NCBI RefSeq assembly: GCF_005144745.1
Contig: NZ_SWKK01000012.1
Coordinates: 124,001-188,000 of the forward strand
Origin: Flavobacterium sp. ASW18X
GTDB lineage: Bacteria; Bacteroidota; Bacteroidia; Flavobacteriales; Flavobacteriaceae
Length of the DNA: 64,000 bases
Direction of reading: 5' to 3'
A program made the position numbers and the translations under genes. Below, piece after piece: positions 53,895 to 60,533 of the stretch (within the stretch, counting starts at the first letter, position 1; each line of letters opens with the position of its first letter). The notes under the pieces are model-generated. The model did no database searches. It saw only the letters and a list, made by a program, of their open reading frames with translations, and was not told the origin of the DNA.

Positions 53895-55461
53895 GCAATT
53901 TTTATTTTTTTCCCTTGTCGCTTTTTTAACAGTCCTGTTATGGTCTTGTAAAGACAACGGTTTTGTACCAAAAGCAGACATTAATGTAGTTGTATCACCA
54001 GCCCAAAAATTAGATTTTCCATTTTTGGGCCACGGTGTACAATGGTCTGCATATCCACATGCCGATGCTCCAGATGCAGAATGGGGTGCGTTAATGACAC
54101 CTGAAAAATGGGAGCTTTTATACGAAAGATTAGATTATATAAACCCAAGAATTATTAGGGTGATGGATGTTGCCTCATGGCGTTACTATCAAGGCCTAAA
54201 TAAACAAGGGCAACCCCAACTTAATTTTGATACTCCAGAAATCAAAAGTCTGTATAAGCTTTTAGACTATTGTCAAAAAAGAGATATTCCTGTATTATTT
54301 GGAGAATGGGGAGCTCCTGGTTTATGGAATTTAAATAATGCGATTCCAGAAATAGAGCGGGCAGATGACCCTAGATGGATACAGATGATTATAGCCTATT
54401 TAGACCATCTAATTAATGTAAAGGGCTACACTTGTATTCAATATTACAATCTGGTGAACGAACCCAATGGATATTGGGCCTCTACCGATGGGGATTGGGA
54501 ACAGTGGAAAAAGGGATACCAAATGCTATTTGATGCGTTACAAGCGTCTGATTTAGCACAACATATAGCTTTAGCAGGGCCAGATGCGGTTACGCAGTGG
54601 AATCATCCTACTAATCCTAAAAAGGCACATGATTGGGTGTATAGCACCATAACCGACTTAGACAAACAGACAGGTCTATATGACTTTCATATTTATGCCA
54701 ATCAAGATATGATAAGAACAGGAGATTTTGTAGGTTATTTAGAACCCTTCATGCAAAAAATACATCCAACTCAAAAACCATTTGTTTTAGGAGAATTGGG
54801 AATGAAGTATACTGGGAAATTATTTGATGAAAATAAGAAAAGAGGAGAAGAAGACCCCCATGCAGGGCCAGATGATTCTTCTATGTTTGTTTACGATTAC
54901 TTTTATGGGGTAGATATGGCAGATGCGGCAGTACAATCCATGTTGGCTGGGGCCAGTGGTACTATTGCTTGGGATTTGGATGATGCCATGCACACTGTTG
55001 GCGATTTAGGAGAAAAACATCAGCTTAAAAAATGGGGTATGTGGAATATTTTGGCAGAGGAGTTTGGGAATCATTCCAAAGATAAAACACCTAGACCTTG
55101 GGCGTATCCTTGGACGTTGTTATGCCAACTTTATCCTCCTAAATCTACGGTATACAAGCCCCAATTAGATGTTGTTAATGATAGTATAAGAGCTGTGGCA
55201 GCTCAATTTGATAATGGCTTTACATTTACTCTGGTCAATCAATCAAAAAAGGACCAACATATGGCATTTTCTTCATCCCTAATAGACCAAACGCAAGATT
55301 TGTATGTGTATGAGTATGCAGAAGCGCAAAGCGCCAAAAATACAGCAGGTTTTCCTGTTGCAGCTCAAAGAATAGAACCAAACAACCAAGCTACTTTTTT
55401 GTCTTCTATCGCTTTAAAAAAGCATAGTGTACTTTTTGTAAGCACCAAGGCTCTAGAGTAA
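53878..55461 (+). CDS. putative clan GH-A glycoside hydrolase lipoprotein, paralogue 2 (GH5/GH39-like)
   Basis: This is a paralogue of the hydrolase two genes upstream, with the same layout over 527 residues: lipoprotein signal (LLWSC, Cys about 24), FLGHGVQWSAYPHAD, VLFGEWGAPGLW, YYNLVNEPNGYW (acid/base Glu), YDFHIYAN, PFVLGELGMKY (probable nucleophile Glu), TIAWDLDDAMH, KKWGMWNIL and RPWAYPWTLLCQLYPP. The conserved DDAM and MADA segments (DYFYGVDMADAAVQSM) are shared by both paralogues and are probably substrate-subsite features. The ATG lies inside the end of the GH130 gene, a sign of translational coupling. The family number is uncertain. Surface location fits initial chain cleavage, with GH130 acting later inside the cell. 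Confidence 0.72.
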   Translation: MHLNNKQFLFFSLVAFLTVLLWSCKDNGFVPKADINVVVSPAQKLDFPFLGHGVQWSAYPHADAPDAEWGALMTPEKWELLYERLDYINPRIIRVMDVASWRYYQGLNKQGQPQLNFDTPEIKSLYKLLDYCQKRDIPVLFGEWGAPGLWNLNNAIPEIERADDPRWIQMIIAYLDHLINVKGYTCIQYYNLVNEPNGYWASTDGDWEQWKKGYQMLFDALQASDLAQHIALAGPDAVTQWNHPTNPKKAHDWVYSTITDLDKQTGLYDFHIYANQDMIRTGDFVGYLEPFMQKIHPTQKPFVLGELGMKYTGKLFDENKKRGEEDPHAGPDDSSMFVYDYFYGVDMADAAVQSMLAGASGTIAWDLDDAMHTVGDLGEKHQLKKWGMWNILAEEFGNHSKDKTPRPWAYPWTLLCQLYPPKSTVYKPQLDVVNDSIRAVAAQFDNGFTFTLVNQSKKDQHMAFSSSLIDQTQDLYVYEYAEAQSAKNTAGFPVAAQRIEPNNQATFLSSIALKKHSVLFVSTKALE

Positions 55462-55476
55462 AAAATAAACATATAA

Positions 55477-57072
55477 GTGGAATATAATTTAGGAACTGTA
55501 GACATTGTAGTACTAGTACTGTACTTTATTTTTATTGTATGGTTTGGGATTAAATCTTCTAAAAAAGGGAGTACTTCTACGCAAGATTATTTTATGGCTG
55601 GCCGTAGTATGACCTGGCCTATTATTGGTTTTTCCTTATTTGCAGCCAGTATTTCTAGTACTACCTTAATTGGTAAAAGTGGCGATGCCTACTCAACGGG
55701 TATAGCGGTATTTAATTATGATTTAGTATCTGTACTTGTCATGGTATTCTTTGCCATGTTCTTTTTACCGTTTTATATAAAATCTGGTATTTTTACGATA
55801 CCAGAATTCTTAGAAAAACGTTTTGATAAGCGTTCTAGATACTATTTCTCCTTTATCACTTTAATGGGGAGTACTTTTTTAGACGCCGCAGGGGCATTAT
55901 ACGCCGCATCTTTATTAATGAAATTGGTTTTTCCGTCTTTAACTATAATGCAACTATCTATTGTATTTGCAGTGATTGTTGCGGCATATACTATTCCTGG
56001 CGGACTTTCTGCTGCAATAAAGGTAGATTTGGTACAGGGCGTATTGTTATTAGTGGGGACTTTTATCCTCACTTTTTTGGCACTAAATAATGGGGGAGCA
56101 GCATATTTAAAAGAAATGCTTTTGGAGGGCGATTATATGATGAAATTAATCCGCCCAATGGACGATGCTTCTGTTCCTTGGTTGGGTATGGTTGTGGGTA
56201 TCCCCATCTTAGGGTTTTATTTTTGGGGTAACAATCAAGTTTTAGTGCAAAGGGTATTAACTGCTAAGTCTATAGACCATGGAAGAAAAGGAATTTTACT
56301 AGTTGGATTTTTAACGGTTTCTATCATTTTCATCATCATATTTCCGGCAGTAATTGGTAAGCACCTATTCCCAGATTTACCTAAGAATGATATGGTGTAT
56401 CCCAAATTGGTCATAGAATTAATGCCAACTGGGTTGCTAGGTTTAATGCTAGCAGCTATGGTAGCGGCACTTACTTCTACACTCAGTGCGTTGCTCAACT
56501 CTGTTGCTACACTATTTACTATGGATTTTTATAGCACTATTAAGAAAGATGCATCGCAAAAAGAACAGGTATTTGTAGGTAAAATAGTCTCACTATTAGT
56601 TTTAATACTGGCGGTATTATGGGTGCCGTTTATTTCTAAGTTCGATTCACTTTTAAAGTACTATCAAGAGATGCTTACCTATATTGCGCCACCGGTAGTA
56701 GCCTTGTTTTTCTTAGGAGTGTTCTGGAAAAGAATAAATAGGCATGGTGCTTTTTGGGGACTTATTGCCGGAGCTATTCTAGCGCTAGATACCATTCTTT
56801 TAAAAGCACTTTTTGATATTGAGCTTCTAGGCAATATGCACTTTCTTTTAAAGGTGCCTTTTTACTTTTTGTTTAGTGCTTTGGTCATTATTATTGTAAG
56901 TTATACAACAAAACCAGATGGCCCAGAAAAGATTAAAAACTTAATTTGGACTAAAAAGATTTACAAGGAAGAAACAGAAGAATTAAAGGGTGTTCCATTG
57001 CTTAAAAATTTTAGATTTTGGTCTTTAATATTAATAGGTTTTTGTTTGTCGGTTTTATTTTTATATCGTTAA
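55477..57072 (+). CDS. sodium:solute symporter (SSS family), oligosaccharide/sugar uptake
   Basis: This is an inner-membrane sodium-coupled sugar symporter of the SSS/SGLT family with 13-14 helices over 531 residues. The N-terminal helix TVDIVVLVLYFIFIVWFGI is followed by the family motif QDYFMAGRSMTWPIIGFSLFAASISSTTLIGKSGDAY-type region (about residues 35-70), then AAYTIPGGLSAAIKVDLVQG and GFYFWGNNQVLVQRVL. The sodium-site helix AAMVAALTSTLSALLNSVATLFTMDFY is also recognisable in part. The start codon is GTG at 55477, 15 bases after the previous stop codon. Its place beside a cytoplasmic GH130 suggests import of a short mannoside or mannobiose; this is inference from context. Confidence 0.9.
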   Translation: MEYNLGTVDIVVLVLYFIFIVWFGIKSSKKGSTSTQDYFMAGRSMTWPIIGFSLFAASISSTTLIGKSGDAYSTGIAVFNYDLVSVLVMVFFAMFFLPFYIKSGIFTIPEFLEKRFDKRSRYYFSFITLMGSTFLDAAGALYAASLLMKLVFPSLTIMQLSIVFAVIVAAYTIPGGLSAAIKVDLVQGVLLLVGTFILTFLALNNGGAAYLKEMLLEGDYMMKLIRPMDDASVPWLGMVVGIPILGFYFWGNNQVLVQRVLTAKSIDHGRKGILLVGFLTVSIIFIIIFPAVIGKHLFPDLPKNDMVYPKLVIELMPTGLLGLMLAAMVAALTSTLSALLNSVATLFTMDFYSTIKKDASQKEQVFVGKIVSLLVLILAVLWVPFISKFDSLLKYYQEMLTYIAPPVVALFFLGVFWKRINRHGAFWGLIAGAILALDTILLKALFDIELLGNMHFLLKVPFYFLFSALVIIIVSYTTKPDGPEKIKNLIWTKKIYKEETEELKGVPLLKNFRFWSLILIGFCLSVLFLYR

Positions 57073-57074
57073 GC

Positions 57075-57893
57075 ATGAGAAACAGTTTGTTTTTAGTGCT
57101 TAGTATCTGGGCTGTACTGATGGGGCAAGCACAAGATTCCAATTTTCATGTTTATCTCTGCTTTGGACAATCCAATATGGAGGGTTCTGCAGTCATTGAA
57201 AAAGAAGATAAGCAGCCAACAGATAGATTCTTAGTGCTCCAAAATATGGATTGTAAAAATTATTCCCGTTCTAAAAATACATGGTACCCCGCTATACCGC
57301 CCTTAAGTAATTGCCAATCAGGATTGTCACCTGCAGATTATTTTGGAAAAACATTGGTAGCCAATTTACCAGACAGCGTAAGAATAGGAGTTATAAACGT
57401 GGCAGTAGGCGGTTGTGATATTAGATTATTTGATAAAAATCAATATCAAAATTTCACAGAAACTTATCCAGAAGAATGGTTTCAGAAAAAAATTAAAGAT
57501 TACGATGGTAATCCCTATCAATATCTAGTAAATTTAGGGAAAAGAGCCCAAAAAGATGGAGTGATAAAGGGAATTTTGTTGCACCAAGGAGAATCCAATA
57601 CTGGTGACGAAGAATGGCCAAAATATGTGGCTAAGATATATAAAGATTTACTTACGGATTTAGGCTTACAAGCATCAGAAGTGCCCCTTCTGGCGGGAGA
57701 AGTTGTGCATGCGGAACAAGGAGGTACATGTGCTGCTATGAATATAATTATAAACAAACTACCAAATGTTATCCCTACTGCACATGTAGTTACTTCAAAA
57801 GGATGCGAAGTGCAGAAAGATTTGGTACACTTTAATAGTGCTGGTGTAAGGGAAATTGGGAAAAGATATGCGACTAAAATGTTGCAAATATAG
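57075..57893 (+). CDS. SASA-domain carbohydrate acetylesterase
   Basis: This is a secreted SGNH-type esterase of the sialate O-acetylesterase/acetylxylan esterase (SASA) family that removes acetyl groups from polysaccharides. From the ATG at 57075 it has 272 residues, with a signal peptide ending GQAQ (about residue 20). The block with the Ser nucleophile reads CFGQSNMEGSA, and VINVAVGGCDIRLF and ILLHQGESNTGDEEWP (block III) follow. The C-terminal catalytic Asp-x-x-His is DLVHFNSAGVREIG. Starts upstream of 57075 lie inside the symporter gene and were rejected. It ends the second locus, just before the repeated terminator. De-acetylation fits an acetylated glycan substrate. Confidence 0.86.
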   Translation: MRNSLFLVLSIWAVLMGQAQDSNFHVYLCFGQSNMEGSAVIEKEDKQPTDRFLVLQNMDCKNYSRSKNTWYPAIPPLSNCQSGLSPADYFGKTLVANLPDSVRIGVINVAVGGCDIRLFDKNQYQNFTETYPEEWFQKKIKDYDGNPYQYLVNLGKRAQKDGVIKGILLHQGESNTGDEEWPKYVAKIYKDLLTDLGLQASEVPLLAGEVVHAEQGGTCAAMNIIINKLPNVIPTAHVVTSKGCEVQKDLVHFNSAGVREIGKRYATKMLQI

Positions 57894-57927
57894 TAGTGTA
57901 GTAGATAGATGTAGTTAATTTTAGAAA

Positions 57928-57963
57928 AAAACACCAATCTTGAGCGGTTGGTGTTTTTGTTTT
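57928..57963. terminator. bidirectional terminator hairpin, copy 2 of the identical 36-base pair
   Basis: This is identical over 36 bases to 43832-43867, including the TTGAGC loop and the T run. It lies between the convergent SASA esterase and DUF421 genes and marks the other end of the second polysaccharide locus. Confidence 0.8.
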
Positions 57964-57985
57964 CTAAAAGAAAGTACTTTATAGA

Positions 57986-58507
57986 CTATTGCTGTACTCC
58001 ATCTATAATCCAATTTTGAATTAAATTATCGTCTTTTTTGTGTAGTACAGAGACATCACCAGTAGATTCAAAAATTACAGCTTTTACTTGGTTTAAATGT
58101 GTTACGTTAGCTTCTCTTAGTTTAGCTTTTAAATCGCTCTCAGTAACTTTAGCTTTCTTTAAATTTTGGTAAATAATATTTGTGCCATCCATTAGCAGTA
58201 ATGGTTTATTGTCCACCAAGTTTTGAATTAATGGGAGTTCTCTAAAATGGGCAAGAGTTATCTGTAATACATAAATTGCCAATAGTCCAATAAAACCTTC
58301 TGCTAAGTTTACTTTTAAAGGTAAAATAGTAGTGGCTATAACAGAACCGATTGCAATAGTCATAGCAAAGTCAAAACTAGACATCTTAGAAAAACTTCTT
58401 TTCCCAACCACACGAGTAAGTAGTATGGTTACCAAATAGATTCCTATGCTGGTCAATAGTATTAGTAAAGCAGATTCCCAAGTTGTTTTCAATAATTTCT
58501 CTAGCAT
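57986..58507 (-). CDS. DUF421/YetF-like membrane protein
   Basis: This is a member of the YetF/YdfS-type DUF421 family of unknown physiological role. The 173 residues have three N-terminal hydrophobic spans (about 13-33, 47-66, 69-86) and the family-typical VVGKRSFSKMSSFDFAMTIAIGSVIATTIL, of which the GKRSxxxMSxFD pattern is diagnostic. A soluble C-terminal part follows with the DNKPLLLMDGTNIIYQNLKKAKVTESDL-type strand and helix, ending IQNWIIDGVQQ. It is convergent with the SASA gene. A 32-codon membrane ORF ends nine bases before its start and may be co-transcribed. Confidence 0.88.
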   Translation of the reverse strand: MLEKLLKTTWESALLILLTSIGIYLVTILLTRVVGKRSFSKMSSFDFAMTIAIGSVIATTILPLKVNLAEGFIGLLAIYVLQITLAHFRELPLIQNLVDNKPLLLMDGTNIIYQNLKKAKVTESDLKAKLREANVTHLNQVKAVIFESTGDVSVLHKKDDNLIQNWIIDGVQQ

Positions 58508-58516
58508 GTTATGATT

Positions 58517-58615
58517 TCAATAATTTAAGGTAATAACGAATAGCAATAACACACTAATTGCAACCAGTATAAATACCATGTTCTTCAATATCCTATTGCA
58601 ATTATTTCCTTTCAT
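58517..58615 (-). CDS. possible small membrane protein upstream of the DUF421 gene
   Basis: The ATG at 58615 opens a 32-residue frame: a polar basic start (MKGNNCNRILKN) then one hydrophobic helix (MVFILVAISVLLLFVITL) and NY. The stop codon is nine bases before the DUF421 ATG, the same spacing as between the 40-codon membrane ORF and the copper-binding gene. No homologue is known to me. It may be a chance ORF. Confidence 0.35.
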   Translation of the reverse strand: MKGNNCNRILKNMVFILVAISVLLLFVITLNY

Positions 58616-58735
58616 AAAGAGGATGTAAAATTCTAAAACCTAGCAATTATGTTCCAAATTAGGAAGTTAAGCTAGAATGGATTAGCGTAAAATGAAAAAT
58701 GCTTAACGCAATAAATGAGCATAAACAAAACAAAA

Positions 58736-58766
58736 AAGCCATTGAGACAACGAATCAATGGCTTTG
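58736..58766 (-). terminator. terminator of the SDR dehydrogenase gene
   Basis: AAAGCCATTGA (58736-58746) pairs perfectly with TCAATGGCTTT (58756-58766). On the minus strand the stem ends in a TTTTTTG run, 66 bases after the SDR stop codon. Confidence 0.7.
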
Positions 58767-58831
58767 TTCCCAAAATAAACGGGATAAATTTTAAGGCATT
58801 TAAAAATTGGGACCGTCCTTTTAATATGATT

Positions 58832-59695
58832 TTATAAAAATTTCGCTTTAACCTCTTGTAATAATTTGTTCCCAGTAGGATCTGCCTTAGTTTTTAAATG
58901 GCATAGTTGTTCTGCCCAATCAGACGTACGCTTACGTAGTGGTGGATTTTCTTCTTTTGCCAAATCTAAAATAATTGCCGCTACTTGTTCTGGGGTTTGG
59001 TAAGCAGTGGCGTCTCCGTTAGCAGCTCTATCTTGTGCTCCCTGTAAAAACGTATCAAAAATGGGCTTATAGGCCCCTGTAACCATTTCGCCTTTATCAT
59101 TAGAAGTTTTGGCAACAGCATTATTCATAAATTCGGTTGCTATTCCTCCTGGTTCTACTAAAGAAAATTTGATATTGAAAGGCTCACCTACATAAGAGGC
59201 AAGTGCTTCTGTAAAGCCCTCTACGGCAAATTTAGCTCCACAATATAATTCTGAAAAAGGTTGCCCCACCAAACCACCTACAGAAGTGATATTAATGATA
59301 TGTCCACTTTTAGCAGCCCTCATATGTGGTAACACCGCTTGGGTAGTTTTTACTACTCCTAAATAATTTACGTTGGTGACCCAATCTATTTCTTCCAGTG
59401 AAGTTTGTTCTAACGTTTTTGCAAAGCCAGCCCCTGCGTTATTCAACAGTATGTCTAGCTTGCCGTCTGCCTTAATAATAGTGGCAACTGTGTCCTTAAT
59501 AGTATCTACCTTAGTTACATCTAAGGGTAGTACGGTAATATCCAAGCCTTCTTTAGAAATAGCATCATGTAACGGCTCAGCTTTATCTAAGTTCCGCATG
59601 GTGGCGTAAACTTTGTAACCTTCTCTAGCAAATAGTAGCGCACTCTCTAGGCCTACTCCAGTGGATGTTCCTGTAATTAAAATGTTCTTTTTCAT
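58832..59695 (-). CDS. short-chain dehydrogenase/reductase (SDR family)
   Basis: This is a classical SDR oxidoreductase of 287 residues. The NADP(H)-binding loop is TGTSTGVGLESALLFA (TGxxxGxG, about 7-14), the NNAGAGFAK segment (about 87-95) is present, and the catalytic Ser and YxxxK occur as INITSVGGL and ELYCGAKFAVEGF (about 138-163). The tail is slightly long for the family, with KKRTSDWAEQL-like basic residues. It lies 49 bases downstream of the TetR-type regulator on the same strand. A palindromic operator shared with the regulator's own promoter lies 15 bases before its ATG. The substrate is unknown; the context suggests an inducible detoxification or lipid-modifying reductase. Confidence 0.87.
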   Translation of the reverse strand: MKKNILITGTSTGVGLESALLFAREGYKVYATMRNLDKAEPLHDAISKEGLDITVLPLDVTKVDTIKDTVATIIKADGKLDILLNNAGAGFAKTLEQTSLEEIDWVTNVNYLGVVKTTQAVLPHMRAAKSGHIINITSVGGLVGQPFSELYCGAKFAVEGFTEALASYVGEPFNIKFSLVEPGGIATEFMNNAVAKTSNDKGEMVTGAYKPIFDTFLQGAQDRAANGDATAYQTPEQVAAIILDLAKEENPPLRKRTSDWAEQLCHLKTKADPTGNKLLQEVKAKFL

Positions 59696-59709
59696 GTTTA
59701 AGTATTTTA

Positions 59710-59728
59710 GAATGAATATTCATTCCAA
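59710..59728. promoter_or_regulatory. TetR-type operator upstream of the SDR gene
   Basis: GAATGAATATTCATTC (59710-59725) is a perfect 16-base palindrome. Read on the minus strand from 59728 it gives TTGGAATGAATATTC, 13 of 15 bases identical to the site before the regulator gene. The TTG would be the -33 box of the SDR promoter. Confidence 0.65.
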
Positions 59729-59744
59729 GTTAATAATAAAATTT

Positions 59745-60302
59745 TTACGCCTTTATAGCATCCCACGTCATTTGTAATTGATTTTTGAGAGCCTTTTGAG
59801 AAGCGTTTGTAGCCTTAGAATTAAAATGAGTTCGTAAAAAAGAGAGTATGGATCCTGCCATAAATTGCAATAAATCTGATGTTGCTATATCCTTTAAAAT
59901 TAGGTCTTGCTTTCCTTTTTCAATAAGTTGATGTACCATAATAATGGATTTTAAACCTACCTCTCTACTTTCTGGAGCAATAATGGGAGAAGCCTGTAGT
60001 TGGTCCATGAACTTAAAATATTGTTCATGCTGCAAGAAAAACTTGACTACCTTGGTATAATAATTTTCAAATTGTGTTCTTATCGGAGCATTTGCATCAA
60101 AAACATCAAATAAAACTTCTTCTTCAATCTTTATTTTTTGATAAATAGCATTGATTAACACCTCTTTATTGGGGAAATAATTATAAATGGTACCCATTCC
60201 TGTACCAGCTTTATTAGCAATGGCAGACATTGGTGTAGCATGCACCCCGTTAGTAGTTAGTAGTTCTAACGCTGCGTGTAATATTCTTTCTTTTTTATTC
60301 AC
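59745..60302 (-). CDS. TetR-family transcriptional repressor
   Basis: The 185-residue regulator has the TetR helix-turn-helix at its very N-terminus (residues 5-50: RILHAALELLTTNGVHATPMSAIANKAG and GMGTIYNYFPNKEVLINA) and an all-helical ligand-binding part. The start codon must be the GTG at 60302, because the next Met is inside the HTH. The GTG lies only four bases after a perfect -7 box (60307-60314), so the message is probably leaderless. Matching operators precede both this gene and the downstream SDR gene, which argues for autorepression and control of the dehydrogenase. The inducer is unknown. Confidence 0.88.
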   Translation of the reverse strand: MNKKERILHAALELLTTNGVHATPMSAIANKAGTGMGTIYNYFPNKEVLINAIYQKIKIEEEVLFDVFDANAPIRTQFENYYTKVVKFFLQHEQYFKFMDQLQASPIIAPESREVGLKSIIMVHQLIEKGKQDLILKDIATSDLLQFMAGSILSFLRTHFNSKATNASQKALKNQLQMTWDAIKA

Positions 60303-60306
60303 TCCA

Positions 60307-60338
60307 CAAAACTAGCACAAATGGAATGTTTATTCCAA
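60307..60338 (-). promoter_or_regulatory. autoregulated tetR promoter with operator between the -33 and -7 boxes
   Basis: On the minus strand, TTG (60338-60336) and TAGTTTTG (60314-60307) are 21 bases apart. The palindrome TGGAATGTTTATTCCA (60322-60337) fills the spacer and overlaps the -33 box. This is a repressor site of the same type as that at 59714-59728. Confidence 0.65.
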
Positions 60339-60474
60339 TTTTTTGAAACTAATTCTTTGTTAATCTTATTTAAGAGTTGGTACCGAAAATATCTACGAAA
60401 ACTAAACTTCGGAGATATCATTTTGATAATCATTAGCCTTTAAAATACATTTTTGTTAATATATAAGGTTAGAT

Positions 60475-60525
60475 TTTGATGTTTATGAAATATGTTTATA
60501 TTTGGTCAACCAAACTGGTAAACCA
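60475..60525 (+). promoter_or_regulatory. promoter of the alginate lyase genes with two TGGT/ACCA palindromes
   Basis: TTTG (60475-60478) and TATATTTG (60497-60504, perfect TAnnTTTG) are 18 bases apart. Overlapping and following the -7 box are TTGGTCAACCAA (60502-60513) and TGGTAAACCA (60516-60525), two adjacent palindromes with TGGTnnACCA cores 14 bases apart. They cover the transcript start, as expected for repressor operators. The form resembles GntR-family sites (inference). No GntR gene lies in the window. Confidence 0.65.
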
Positions 60526-60533
60526 ATTAATGT

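Larger units (their letters stand above)
58508..58831. other. 324-base gap between the DUF421 and SDR genes
   Basis: Besides the 32-codon ORF (58517-58615) and the terminator at 58736-58766, this gap holds AT-rich sequence in which nothing further was recognised. A DUF421 promoter should lie above 58615. Confidence 0.5.

Noticed and set aside
43832-57963. Classical mobile element carrying the second locus
   Set aside because: No transposase, integrase, target-site duplication or tRNA-end junction is visible. Only the paired hairpins suggest recombination, so it was kept as a finding and not annotated as a mobile element.
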